Source: Opisthorchis felineus (lineage: Eukaryota; Platyhelminthes; Trematoda; Opisthorchiida; Opisthorchiidae). Taken from it: a DNA stretch of 64,000 nucleotides. Positions 32,070-47,000 of this stretch are shown one piece after another (within the stretch, counting starts at the first letter, position 1; every line of letters begins with the position of its first letter). Under the pieces are notes generated by a model. That model saw only the letters and a program-made list of their open reading frames with translations, was not told where the DNA came from and searched no databases. The position numbers and the translations under genes were made by a program. The DNA lies in NCBI GenBank assembly GCA_004794785.1, contig SJOL01001034.1, forward strand, positions 83,533 through 147,532, in the 5' to 3' direction.

Positions 32070-35000
32070 CTGAGAAATCAATGAAAATGGGCGCCGAAAA
32101 TTAACCCTATAAATGGTGCAAAAAATTAGGGAGCCATACATAGCAGCACTATTGTACTAAAACTTACTCCAAAGTACCACAACAAAATGCACTTTCGGCA
32201 AGGGACAGCGAAATCGTGTATGGAGCAAGAATTCCACCGCAGATCACTTCAACCGAAATTTGAATCCTTGGAGATCTCACCTGCGCGAAAGTTGTGAACA
32301 AACTTAACTTCCACGTCAAACTGACATTCAGTCTTATGCATACAAGCTCATTAGGTTAGAATTCCAGAGTATCTCTCGTCTAGATAGATCCAAAATCATA
32401 ATGGGAAGTGGCCTTTTTGAAGGGCAGTGCTGGTGTGTAGCCTGAATATGGAAGTTGATTTAAAGCAACTCAGTTTGATGGGATGAGCTTGGGTCACCAG
32501 AGCCATTTTTCGCATTTGCGTGCTAGTGGCTAACTGTATCGTCTGCGTGACTGATAAATCCGTAATTAGGGCTTTCAAATATAGTAACGGGGAAGGCTAG
32601 AGACGAAAGCAAGTTTATACGGCAGTGCTTCTGCATACCCAATTGTACGGCGGTGAAACGCTGACCACGTAGCATCGGGACATCCGATACCGGAGCAGGT
32701 TTCGCACGTGGTACCTGAGGTGAAAACACTATCGACAACACGGGATGATCATTATGTATGGAAGCTCTCCGTAGTGCATGCACTGATGAAATAACCGCCA
32801 AAGCATGGGACAGTTCGGAAAGAGATGACTCGGCTCACTATCAATTTAGGGCGGAAAGATTTCGTGTCGGAGAGCCCAGATTTGTGGACAACCACGGAGC
32901 CGTCGGACCAGGCGACAGAATTAGCCGGACATGCTATGGTTGTGACTGCGTGTGATCGTCGAGTCCACTGCCTCGTCCACAAACCGCGTACTAAGGTACA
33001 TGTGTTTCAGCTGGCCGGTTTTTATTCGCCAACACTAGAGGAACATGGAGTGGAGATAGGTATCCACGCAAAGCCTGCACCCGTTCAATGTAGACTGTTG
33101 TTGAAAGGTTAGTGACGCAAGTGCTCAGCACTCGCCGTCTCACATAGGCCGGACCCCACCGTCGTGTCACGGACTGAGCCTCCGTGATCCATTGAGTTAT
33201 ACTGGGGTCTTCGTATATGAGATGCGCAGAGTCCCCCATACCAAGATTCCTAAAGAGTGGAGGTCAGACTAACAGCCTCCAAGCCTTCTAGCAGGAGGGT
33301 TGGAACACATGTGGCGACTTGCTCCCTAAACGTTGAACTAATACGACTGTCTAAAACCAACGACCTACCTTGCGGGCAGGTTTTGGAGCCAGGGGCTTCG
33401 GTTGAGTTTTAATCGTCCCTCTGTACGGGTTTGGGCAACCTGACCACGCAGAACCATGAGTTATACAGGCACCAATAATTCCATGCCACGTCAGCTGTCA
33501 CAGGTTGCCATCAGCCGGGTCACCTTATTTGCTGCGTACATAGTGGCGGATACGCGGGAAAGGCTGCTTCTGAAACCTCTCATCACTCTAAACCCGACTT
33601 TTGTCCCACTTTTGTTCTTTGTAGACCTCAGTCACAGACGTCAGCTTTTCACCCAAGGAAGTGATCAAGAGCGTACCACCACTCACAACTGCCACCTAGC
33701 GTCCGTTTCTCAGAACTCGTTTCACTGTTTTTCTCAGCCACTTGGCACCACGTCAGCAGAACTTTGCTGCAATCCGGGAATTCGAATACAAGACCCAAGT
33801 ACAATAATACAACTTAGGGCGCAATTAGTATCTACACTTTTGCCTACAAGCCTCAGGCGGTTGTGCCGGTACAGCTCTCAGCACCCAAGCTGAGGATTCC
33901 TTAGTTGATTGGATCCCTGTAAACAGCAGTCTTTTTGCCGTTCGTTTCGTTGCTTCCCCAAGAACCCGCATAAGCCAAAATACTATTCATTCAGTTTGCG
34001 ATTTACACATATGAACCAACCAACTGTAGCTCTCCTTCAGCGAAAGATACAGCTTATGGGGAGTCAGATACTACTTGAAGTACGCCTGCAGGTGTTAGTG
34101 AGGTCATCATAGATTTACTACGCGACAGAACCCAGGTCTTGACTAAATGTTTTCAGTGGTAGTTTAGTTGAATGTCGCTGCTTTTTATTCGATCCGCTCT
34201 ACTTGAGTCGCAGTCCGTGAGTTGGGATTCTCCTGCTTCTGAAGAACTACTATGTTTTTTTTTGCCCTAGAATGTCATCTGGTCAGAGCCAGATGAGCTC
34301 CTACCAGCGTTGTTCTATCTAACGACCAACTCCCTCCCGAACACGATTGTACGTATACCACACCAATCACATGACATGGGCAGATCACTTCTTTAAAACA
34401 CGGACAGATTCGCTTGTCTCCTTCTGATTAAGTGATGGCACCCTCTTTCTATCCGCTTCTCTTCTCACGTTCTCTTGTGCTTTTGTTCACTGATATTGCT
34501 TGCCTCTTTACATGATTATGCTCTTCGGAAATAAACAACAGTATCGGTGAGCTGATTAGAAACCTATGTTATCAGTCTGTCCAGGGCTGTCCAGGTTATA
34601 TAGAGGGTCCTACGAACAAGACGTGTTGGGGATAATTCTGACCGAAGGGAGGGCTCATATTATCGACATATGAACTGGTTGTCTATGTGGTACAGAGAAT
34701 AATGGGGCTATTGTGTCTAAGGATGAAATGAATGTCTGTATAATCTGAATCTGTAAAACACCACAAAATGTCGGTTCGAAGAGGGTGATAGGACTGTAAA
34801 TGTTCCGCAGCCTTACCGTCCTCAATTGGACCATCCATTGTATCATCTTCGTCATCTAAGTCGTCAAGCCCACCAAGGCTATCTTCATTGATGGAAACAT
34901 CTGCGGTGTTGAATGATACCGCAGGATTGCCAGAATTCCCTGTACGTAACACGAATCGCGTCGCACCTGGCCCACCACTATGTGACAGGAGTTTGGAGTT

Positions 35001-38000
35001 ATCACTTTGTTCGTCTTCTTCGTCATCCTGGTCATCCTCGTCCTCGTCTTCATCTTCGATCACTGAATGTCGGTGGTGATGCGAGGATGGATAGCTCTGT
35101 TGATGAGAGCGCGAATGAAGTTGCACTTCACTCTGTTGGCGTGATTCTAATTCCTCCAGCCGTTCACGAGCGTTCGTCCAAACGGACTGAAGCACAACTG
35201 AATCCTCAAAAATCTAAGTAGAATGGAAAATAACGGATAGATAGTGTCTCTGGTCTAAAAAAGGACAGGATCTGCAGCAGCTTATATTAAAATTGTTTGG
35301 TTTAGTCACAGCGGTTCACCGGCTAACCGCAAAATCTCGATTCCCTTGGAGACTCTTTATCAATTGACTGAAAGCCCATCTACAAATAAAAAATGGGATA
35401 AGGCAGACTAGGGCACGCGCACGAACGGATTTTTTGGCCCGTGGCATGAGCCAAGCTAGGGAAACAGACCAGTACTCCAAAAGAGGGATCTGCAGGTTAG
35501 TAGTTTGCAATAACGGTGTTTCAAGATGGCCATGCTGTAGTGGAAAGCCCATACCATTAGAAGTTGTCATACAGTCTTTTTTGATAATGTCCAGAAGGTT
35601 GTTTCCTTGCTCAGTCTGGATAGCTTTAGTGGAACCCAGAAGTGTCCCCTCACACAAGGTATTGCAATGGGAAAACAGTCAAACATTTGGTTAGGGTTCT
35701 CCTGTTGCGTGAAAGTTGGATCAGTTCATCGTAATCATCGGGTCCGAGAAAGTAAACTGCATTGAATATAAATCATTTAATGAGAACCAGCTTGTGACGA
35801 TTGTATTCTTAAAACATCAACAAAGTTAACTTGGGTGACATCAGCCCATCCAGTTTGAAGCAAATTTGATTCAAAATTCATGAACCGCACGCATTGATTT
35901 GACTAGGATAAGCCCTACTGAAACTGCAATAGGGGAGAAGCCCCATCGATAAGGTCTATTTTGAAACTCACCAGGCTTCCATCCATATTGTACGTTTGTG
36001 CATTCTTGCACAAAAGCATAACATCAGCCTCCAGCTCATCAACTGAGCGGTACTTCCCATCGCGGACACGCTGTTTTATGCGGTGAAAATCCATTGGTTT
36101 TTTAATGACCTCGTAATAGTCAGGCAGTTCTTTTCGTGTGGGCAGTTTCATAAAAGGTTCGCTCAAAATGCGTTGGTCCCTGGAGACGAAACATCAGATA
36201 TCATGAAAGGTCAAAGAGCTCAAGGCAAAATGGGGGCAAGTCAGATTTATTCACGATAGAGGTTATTCGTGGTCAAAGATGACGTAAAAAAGGAACTCAA
36301 TAAATCTGTCAGTAATCTACGTACTTATCTTTATAGTCGATAATTATATCCAAAAGACGGCGAAGTTTCTTGATCAGTTTCGGAGAAACGGCAGACGAAT
36401 TTCTTGAGGTACCGGTTCTCGGTCCAGAACTATGTGGTGGTCTTCCGCGACGTCGTTTCGGAGTCGACGGAGCTGCCATGATCGTGCTACCAGCCTCAGA
36501 GCTAGCGTCGTCTAAAAAGCTAGAATCCTGTAGAGAGCAAAACAGGAGCTCATGAACAGACTGTGGCAACCGTGTGAAGAATAAAAGATCTACCCGGCTA
36601 AAAATAACCCAGTTATACAAGAGGATGGAAGTGAACTAAGGTCATACGACATCCGGGACTGATGCCTTCAACTTTGCACCACTCAGCTCCGAAAACCCAA
36701 CTTGTTCCAACAGAGGGCCATTTAATGGGCAGAATGAGTGACCGAAGGATCTGATAAAGATCCACCAGAGAAACGAACTCTCAGGCGCAGCTTATGTATA
36801 CAAGCAGCTATCAGCTTACATCCTGTCAATTTTGCATTACCGATCAGGACAAGGGAGCGAGATGGCTCCATGGTTAGAGCGCGAATTTACTGACCGGAAG
36901 GTCCGTGGTTCGAACCCAACCTCTGCATCTCGACTTCCCCTGTCTAGGCTTGGGCAACCTGGCAGTAGCCCAGCCCTCGTGCTTCCTTCTGGTGGCATGG
37001 CAGTTGGGCACCGAAAGAGTGCTACAGCTGAACGATTTTTACGATTTACCACCAACTTTCTCCCTGTGTCACTCTAACGGCCCCCTGTATATAGTCCTTC
37101 AACAAATAATGACCGGTGTTTTCGTCCCGCAATGGTTTGTCCATGATTTACTGTTGAAAATAATTTCAATAAGCGACTCTCTCTAATCCGACACCCCAGG
37201 AGCCTCTGTGTTGGTACAGCTATTGTTACCTGAGTATCAAAGACCGACCAACGTCGATACCACAATCTGGGTTGTATTCTTCGTCACCATATTACCGATA
37301 AAACGCGAAACTTACGGGTACGTCCGTAAGAAAAACTAGTCATCTTGATATACGACCAAGATTCTTCCTCAAAAATATGACAACACAAGCAGAAAACCCA
37401 ACCACTCGCAGGGAAGGTCCCGATAATTTAAAAGAGATATTTTAGAACAACAAAAGAGCGGCACTCGATCTGATGGGAGGTGGAATCGCAGCAGAGAGCC
37501 GTCAGAGAGAGAACACCTTAAACATACAATTTTGGTCGGCTTCCCACATTTTCACTCTCGGTATTTTCTCATATTGCTTGTTTCATGTAATTTGCTTGCA
37601 TCAGTCTAAGGGATCCGTACTGTGACTTGTTTCCTTGTATGTTAAGTTGGCTGTTTATCATGCGTCCGCAGGTAGATTAATCGCTTAGGTGGAAGAGTTC
37701 TGTTCAGACTGAAGAAGGTCTTCGGTGTGATAGGTATCAACAACTGTCGACAATTTATGAACCAGGATGCCACTGTGTTACAGTGGGCCTAATCGAAAAC
37801 CTACATCAATTCAGATGATGTCGCCAGAATAAACGAGATGTCTACGTTTCGGTTCAGTTTTCGGGTATTTTTTTTAATTTTTCAGCCTGGCTATATGTTT
37901 AATCCAAATCTGTACTCAATGAACACCAGCGGCATAAACAGTTGTTTTTGGTGTATTTCTCACCATGTGCCTAATTTGTAGCTCTCACTGCCTGTCCCAT

Positions 38001-41000
38001 GTTGTGTACTGATTATTCCTATGGATACGCATCTCTATTGGAGTAACATAAGCGAACAGCTATTAGAAACACCATATTTGCTTTGAGCGTCTCGAACACC
38101 CTAACGTTAAGTACGACGTAATACACTAGGTTGACGATGGGCGAATTACCATAGACCGCTACTGCAAGTGTCCGAGAAGTGCGATAGTGTCCGAAGTGCG
38201 AAACATCCTGGACAGATGATCGGAAAAGCCAGGCGCCCAAAAAATGCAACGATCTTTAGCAGTCATGGCTGGAACGCATCTTTCGGGACTGCCAAATATC
38301 GTGTGATTCGAAACTCGCCCAGTCACTAATTATGGTAGACTACAATTCCTACAGTCTATGAAAGACGGACTAATCCGTATAAAACCTTCTTGGTGGGGTG
38401 AGATAGGCTGTATGTATTACTGTATTACCATACTGAAAGATCATAGACCCCAAATGGATTCGAAGTATATAAATCGGCGTAAAACATCCACATTGGAACA
38501 TTAACATTACCCAAGACAGTCATTCACTGATTGTAGGATCAATTTGTATTTGGTATGCAAATAAAGATGAATATTAAACGGGTCCATCAGCTTGCACGTG
38601 ATGGTCGAGCATGTTCTGCAAGTGCTCAGAGATTCCGGGCATCTGAAACGTGACGGCAGGAGGAGCTCCCCTTGGGTGACTAGAACGCCCAGGAGTCACA
38701 GAGACAAGTCGGTCGTTACTTGTGGAATCACAAGCGTAAGAAGACGATGTTCAGTAATGATGAAAGGTGCGATATGGACGATGCAAATGGCTTGATTCGC
38801 TAAGGGAACGATACGCGGAACGGTGAACAGATCTACAGTAGAGGATATTACACTGGAGGATCCTGTATGGTCCCGGACTCCAATTCCACTATAGATAAAC
38901 ATCATGTAATTAGACCAGACGGGAAACCCACAGAAAGCAGGATACATGAAATTTCAACCTATCATCGCCCCGATATGTATGGCATTATTGACGAGATGCT
39001 TGTCAGACTACTGTGTACACGGAAGTGATTATAAACCCACTCGAAACAAAAAGGGGTATATAAGAAAATGCCTGCATATAGCTAGAAAATGCTCTTTGAT
39101 CCGTGAATGGACTGGGCATAGGATTTGCGGTTACAAAACGGAATTTGAGGAGGAACTTCCGCACAGCTTAGATAAAAGTGTGCGAATACGTACATCTAAG
39201 AGATAGTTTCCAGGTTGATTGTTTTCGCCAGTTTCCTGGCCATTTTTACATCCTTTAAATAGGATGTTTTTGTTAACAGCTCAAAACTCTCCGGCACATT
39301 CTTCGCGACGTACTCACCCAACTGAGTGCGGCTTCAAAGGCGAAGATGTGTAGCGGGCAGTAGTGGATGCAGACGTTGGCATACCGAATTTCGTTGCTTT
39401 TCGTAGCAGGGTGTCCGAGAAAGTCAGAGATAGGATGTTTATACAGCAATTGAAAAAGGTCAATGTATGGGCATGAGACGTTTAATCAGTTTCAGTCTCA
39501 TTGGTGGGGGCAGATTCTTTACAGCTGTCGGATCGGGTCTTCCCAAAAATGTTACCTGAGTGAAAATGCTGTTTAGCTATTGGAGTAAACTGTCGTAAGA
39601 CTAGCTAAGCTGCCTAAAGGAACGTGCTAGATACCTACGGGACCTACGATATAGATTACCGACACCCCACTGCTTGACATTAGGTGTAGTAACTTTACTG
39701 GGGCCAGATGGCTCAGTGGTTAGAGCGCGAATTTACTGACCGGAAGGTCCGTGGTTCGAACCCAACCTCTGCATCTCGACTTCCCCTGTCCAGGCTCGGG
39801 CAACCTGGCAGTATCCCAGCCCACGTGCTTCCCTCTGGTGGCATGGCAGCTAGGCACCCAAAAGGTGTTACAGCTGAACGACTTAGTAACTTTATTGCAC
39901 AGGTACAACAGGACCGACCTTCACTGGAGATTCTCGTTCAAAGACCGACTCGTCTTGTTCCGGACATTGTTCCGGTGAACTGATTTGAAATAAGCAAAAT
40001 AGGAAATCGACTAAAACCTACGTCTATCCTTTTCCGTTTCTTTCGTGCAGCCCGACGTTGTCTTTGACGCTCCTCAGCCTCTTCCAGACTTCCCTCGTCA
40101 ATCGCCTTGAGGAACTGTCGTTCTGTTAATGCGTCAGAGTAATCCACTTCTTTGCGCTGACGCTTCAGTCCAAACACACCATCTTCCATCAATAGGCTCC
40201 TTTCGAGCTACGGATTAACGTAATAAAAGAATTATGAGGCTATAACTAAAAAACAAATCATGTTATACATTAATTATTGTAATAAAAATGACAGAGCTAT
40301 TCGAAGGCCGCGAAAAGGCAACCAGAATAAGATTGCGGTCAAAACATGTAGAGCTCTCGAATGCGGCCAGTAATTAGTTTGAATAGCGGTTTTGCCGAGT
40401 TAGACAGCTTCGAAGATTTATACACATAATTAGTGCACACTGATGGTGGGGTAATATTTTAGCATCGTCAAGGTAAGTCATACTGTTTTCGGTAATCATG
40501 TTGGTTCAGTCATGCACTACGAAGAGCACAAAAAGGTTTACCAAGACGGTACCCATAAAATGGTGACCAAGACTGTGGTGAGCCGGAAATCACAATCGAC
40601 TAGCGACCGGGGTCATCAGCGATACGAATGTTTCTCCAAGTTTACGACATTTGCATCGTCTCAACAAGTCTTCATGACCTACTGATCAGACCCGAATTGC
40701 AGTGAGGAACCAGCAATGTGGTCGTTCGTTTTTATTGTACCCTTCCGCCCTCATTGTATCTACATTAGTCACCCCACACGAGTACGCGAAAAAAACAAGA
40801 CTATGCAGTGGCAAATATACACTAATTTCTACTTTTGACAGGAAAAACAGCTACCCCATAAAAATGCAATAATAAGAGTGAAAGTACAGGCATCTGTTGG
40901 CGAAATACACTCATTTGTGATCCACTTTGATGCCAACGGGAGACTCAGCTGAATCTCCCGTTTATGAGTTCTAATCGGCTGCACAGAAAATCAAAAGTGA

Positions 41001-44000
41001 TCGTGGCTTCTACAAGAACAAATTCTGTAAAAAAATGTTTCGCACGCTGTACACAAGTACATAGCTCATTACTGAACACCTGAAGCACTGCCGTCTGATT
41101 CTATGGGCGGAACCGTGTAAGCGGAAAGAATAGGACGAAGCCACTGAAAATCATGGGTTTTCTCGGACACCCAGTACGGATAGAGCCTGCTTTAGTGGCA
41201 CTGAGTTATTCAGTGAAAATGTGGCAAATGAAACACACCTCTGCTTCATCCCGAATAATCCAGTTGGGTAATTCCGCATACTCCATCAGGCGAGGCTCTC
41301 GCTTAGTCTGCTGACTCTCAGCAAACTGCCTTTCCACATCCATACGTTGATAGATTTCGAATTCTTCTTCGGTGCGAGCTAACATCTGATTGATAGTCTC
41401 GTCATCTGGTGCTTCGTCTTCTTCCTCGTCAGCTTCCTCATCCTGCTCGAGAAGTGCCTGCAAAAACTGCCTTCTCTCGGTGCCAGTTGACTTCTGGTCG
41501 AACATGCCGGCTTGGATTACCTTCTGATCAACATCTAACTTGAAGCGGGCGGCGGCAAGTATTTTCTCTTCCACAGAATTGATTGAGATCAAGCGAAGGA
41601 CACGAACCTAGAGGTGGAAATGGTTTGGAGTAACAGAGGCGCTTAGTTTGGAGAATTTAGAGACCAATAAGAGGGTGAGTTGCTCACGGCTGAAATTTGA
41701 CTGATTCAGACACAATACAATTACCGTATGGGTACACTTACAAACGGCTATCAAACGGCTTCAAACGGCCATCTTGGTTATGGTCATGAGCCGACAATCA
41801 CTGATTGCAGTCACTAAGTTGTGAAACATAATAAGAACATGCCAAACTAATCGGAAAACCCATTTCGTGTTGTTAGATTGATTAGTATTGACGACCATGT
41901 CAAAACGATAGCCACATAGTCCATAAGGCAGAAAGCAAGTAAAGAATGAAACAGTGCTTGTCTAAGTCCGAGCCGGTCAGCTGGGCTGGGAGAACACTAA
42001 AGATGGAGTCATTCAGATTTGGAAAGGAAAAGATATTCGAAAACAACAGACTAACCTCATTCTGCTGGCCAATGCGATGTGCGCGATCTTGAGCTTGGAG
42101 ATCTTGGTGAGGGTTCCAGTCGGAGTCGAAAATGATGACCGTATCGGCTGCCTGCAGATTAAGGCCTAAACCTCCAGCGCGTGTAGAAAGAAGGAAGATG
42201 AATATATCTTCTGTGGTGTCGTTAAATTTGACGAGAAGTTCACCACGGTCCTCAGCACGAGTGGTGCCATCCAGTCGGAGATAGCGGAAATTTCGGTAGT
42301 CGAAGTAGTCCTTCAAAGGTAGATGGTTAAAATTGGTTAAATGGTAGTCAATAATGTATTGTCAATCGTGAAGTTACATGGACTGATCAGAAAATTCACC
42401 TAAGTAGCCTCCCTCCGACTACATACAAATGGTGCCTAGTCGGAAGGCTGTTTCGATTGGTTAGAGTTCTTTGTATAACAGAACAACTCCGAGTGAACAG
42501 TTACTAAAAACGGACCCTATTATCCAAAGGTGATCCGGAAAAAATCATTCCCCCGAATAGCAAACCGACTGTTCCATCCAATCTGATCACTACGAGGAAA
42601 AAAGATAGCAATGCAACCACAGTTCACAAACCTCACCTATGGGGATGTTCAAATGCACCTGGTTTCCACAACACGAGCAATGTTGCTTCAAACTATGTCC
42701 TAGAGTTCAATGGTTCGTTTTGTGTTACAAGTGATCTTAGACTTCACTTGAGCTTGCCATGATGCCTATAACCACAGAACTGCCGACGTTCTTGGCGCAG
42801 GATCTCAAAACACGTGGAATTAGTCTCTTACATGCAAACTGAGAAGGTAATGAGGTGACGCTTAAAAGCGGATGCTTCAACCGAACGCACCACTAAAAGC
42901 CGTATCATGGTTAAATTAGGACGGCACTCTTTGAGTATTTTTCCTCAACCTTATAAACAATATCGTGACGAGAAAAGGACTCGGAGCACATCACAAATAA
43001 GTTGCTCCAGGCATTGGAGCGTAACAGGATAATACCCTAAGTGGTCAAGTCAAACTGAAAGTTATCAAGTGCAGAGCGCATTTCGAGACAGTCTAGGATT
43101 TCACCGCGCTGATATAAACCAAATTTCGGATACACCAAACTGTACTGGTGCAACTAACCATTGACAATCTCTGTGAATTGTTAGTGACCAAAATGAAGTC
43201 CTGATCCTAGTAACTGATGATCGGAATCACTGATCGGATTAAACTGAAATAAGTATCAAGAAATTGACATTCTCCTCGGATGATAAAATCAGGTTCTTCA
43301 CCGTTCATAACAGTAATCAATCTGTACCAACTAGTTGCGTCGAACCGGACACAGAAGAAAGTCAGGCTCATCTTGAAAACACCGGGCATGTGGACAGATT
43401 CTCGACTACATTCAATTTAATTCTATGGCCCTACTCACTTGAGTTATCCGCCTACCCTCCATGTCAAACCACACCTTTTAGCTTGGTGTCCGTTCATACT
43501 GTAGACCTAACCGCGTGCCATGATCTCAACGCTCCCTCAAACCTATTCTCTAGTATCATCACTTTTGACTCCCATTTTGCATCCCTTTTCGTTCGCTACG
43601 TCTGTCTATACAATCATGAATTACACATTTAAAACAACCCGAAAACAGCTGCGCTCCTGCCATAGCATTTCCCATTTCTCGGAGCTAAGTGAATTTCTTC
43701 AAGAGAAACAACCGCACATTTGCCTTCCCATAAGTTGACAAATTAGTGGAACACGAATGTCTGACAGCAGCTGTTCACAATTGGTTCCAAAGGGATAGAC
43801 CACGGGAGTGTACGTCAGACATGCGTCTACGCTAAACAAACAGGGAGGAGTTATTGCAATTAATGACGCAATACATATGTTGACTACCCACCTGACACAT
43901 AAACTCCTTCGTGAAATGCAACTGTTAAGGGATCCAGTCGACTAACCTGAAATCTCTCCGGCGTCAAAAACGTGCCAAAACTGCAATCCTGTTAGACGAG

Positions 44001-47000
44001 TCTAGGCTCATCACCAGTAATTACGAAAGCGAGAACTTAATTTTGTTTGGAATAAGCGGTCGGAAATAGAAATGAATTTATCCTCTTAAAAAAGGGCACC
44101 AATATCGACTGCAAACCCAAGGAGCTGCTCAATTTTAGTAGAGCTAGCTTCATGGCAGGCAGCTTACATTGTTACAGGAGAAAGAACAATGTCCAGCTCA
44201 CAGCTACAGTATTCTATACCTCACTACCCCCGGTTACGCGATTGCAAGGTACCAGTCTGATGCTCAGAAATTCAGCAGAGATAATTAATATGAACAGCAT
44301 TCTAATGGCGCATCCTTGCGCCTCGTTATACGAGCTGCTACGGCTTTTCCGCTACCACGCAAAATAGGACAAAACTGCGCGCCAAAAATAGGAATGAGTC
44401 ACATGCATACTAACCTGCATAATAGTCATCAGACTTGTCATCTGACAAAAGATTAGCACTCGATGTCCACAGGCTTTGAGTTTAGGTAGGATTCGATCCA
44501 ACAGCTCAAACTTGCCAGAAGATCGATACAACATTTTCCCTTCAACCTGAGTAGGCAAAGGCATTCCCGGTGGAGGATTACCACCGTGGTTACTGATGAA
44601 GCTTTGTTCGGCGATCGCGAGCTCAATGTGCGTGAACATGAAGGGATGGTTGCATATTTTTCGTAATTGCATGATTGTGTTCATTAGCGTCCGGCAGCCA
44701 CCTTTCCCCTATCGAAGAAGAAATATGATGCGAGATTGAAGTTTGGTTTGGGGATAGGGCCTCGAACGTCAAAAACATTTCGAAAAAACGAAGAACGCTA
44801 AGTAACAGAAGAACATAATTCTTACTCCTGGCATCTGATGAGGTGAAAGACATGGGCAATGAGCATTATGTTGAAGAAGAACACGTCATTTTGAGGCTCG
44901 ACGAGGCTTTTAAGTATAGTAGCGTCCCTAACAAGCAATTCGGTTCTGGATCGAACTTTTATTGCTTGCAGAGTAGTACCGATTGTTGGGGGCAAATCTT
45001 GAGAAATCAAAATCAGGTTGCCTCTTTGATGCTCTGCGGTAATACCTGTCCTTGAACAGATACAACACAGGCACCGGGATAGGAGTGTTCTTCCCTCAGG
45101 TTGAAGCGAAGTTACGAGGTCACCTTCAGATTTCACACCCAACCTATGGATGGTCTCAGCCTAACATCTCCCAATTTTCAACGCACGTGTTAAGGCTCCG
45201 GCCGGGGACTACACTTATCGACAACTGAGGAGAAGCTTACACTTTGATGATAAACCCGGCCGCAAGGTTTCTGACAGCTAATCCCCCCTCCGCCAGTCCC
45301 GAATGTGCGCAACACAGGAACCAAGTGATGGATAAATTCACATCTTAGATTCACAATGTAAGATGTCTTGCGTAGAGACATTTCGCCGCAACTAGACCGT
45401 TACTTCTTCGATGTCACGTATATTCTTATATCACAAATGGCATATTGGCGAAAGTTCGTCAGGTCATGCTACGTATGTGAGGAGGCTTAAAAAACGCAGA
45501 GCACTGCCTCAAGTAGAGTCACATGAAGTCTCGCTAGTGACGAGTGTATTAGAGTGGAACAGATATCCATGGGGGGATAAAATTGGAAAACCAATATAAA
45601 CCAAGGCATTATATGGAATGGGATATGACAAAACAAGATGCAGATGAGTTACCTAGTGAGTGATGCAGATAAAGCAGATTAAGTACACTCGGGGGACAAA
45701 GTGGGGTTGTGAGATCCAACTACCAAGTTGCATAAAAAGTCTAAAAGATGGATGGCATAAGATATTTCTTATTACTCACTGGGAAGTGTTTTGCCCAGTG
45801 AGGGAATCCTTTGGTTCACATTCGTCTGGGTCAGTAATCGCGAAGGTGTTGTTGCATAGATACCGGTTGTGTATTGTGAGATGGGACTAGTGTATACCAT
45901 TCTGCCATGAATTTTCGAAGCTGCGAGCAATCTACATCAATTGACAGCAGAGCTACACAGGCCAACTAGAATATCCACTATTGCTTCCGTGCAGGGCAGC
46001 TGGAAACTCATGTATCGAGTGCTGAAACAGCTGTCGAGCACCTTAGTCATCAGAGCCTCTAAGACATTCGAAAAGCAGCAGTAAACAAATGATGCTCCAC
46101 GTGAATTTGGTCAAGGATCACTGTCCATTTGCAACGACAATTCCGTAATTAAAAGGAACTGGGGTATCCAATTCGTGGAGACTACTACTGTTAAGTGAGA
46201 TAATGACAGAGTTCCATTCAAATAAGTAAGCCACTGTTCTCTGCTGTTGCTGGCAATGATGATTAGTGTTTATAACACCAAAGGTTATTGGTTAACGTAG
46301 GGTTCGAGAGTTATGACTGGCAAAAAAGCACAGAAATGTACTTCCACGTTCTTACACCTGAAACATCAGTACACTACGTAGGTAACGAATAGCGGTTTTT
46401 TTGTCAGTTTCATGAGAGGAACTATTTACTTAAACGTCCGAAGATATGAAGTGTCAAATATTTACAGCACTCTCCTTTCAAAAAAATGATCCAGATGGGG
46501 CGAACGTTTGGTGCTCCAACAACTCCGCCAGAGTGGGGAACGGGATGGTCATGCACGAAGTCCGCCATTTCTACGAAAGAGTGACGTTGACCATGTGCAG
46601 TAGCAGCCCCCTATTGTCAGGATCCGTAGTTATCAACTATAGAGCATAATTGTCCTTAGGCAGAAGACAGTGGCAGAAAATCCATCAATCCAAGAAAAAC
46701 CTTCACACGATCATGGCGTATGGACCTCTTGGGAAGCTATCTCAACATAATAGGTGGGTACATTCACCAAGCAGTAGAAGGCACTTGTAAGCATGAGTTC
46801 ACTCGCAGCGTTATGAAAATCGCCAAAATGAAACACAACAACCAGCACCTATAAGTACATACTTACCTTCTTATCCTTCTCCGATCCATCGGTCAGAATG
46901 ACGCCTTTGGACTGCATATGCGAGTAGAGAACTCGTTGAAGTGCAGACATGTCGCACTTGATCACGTATTCAACCTTTTCAGGCAGCTGCGATTCCACCT

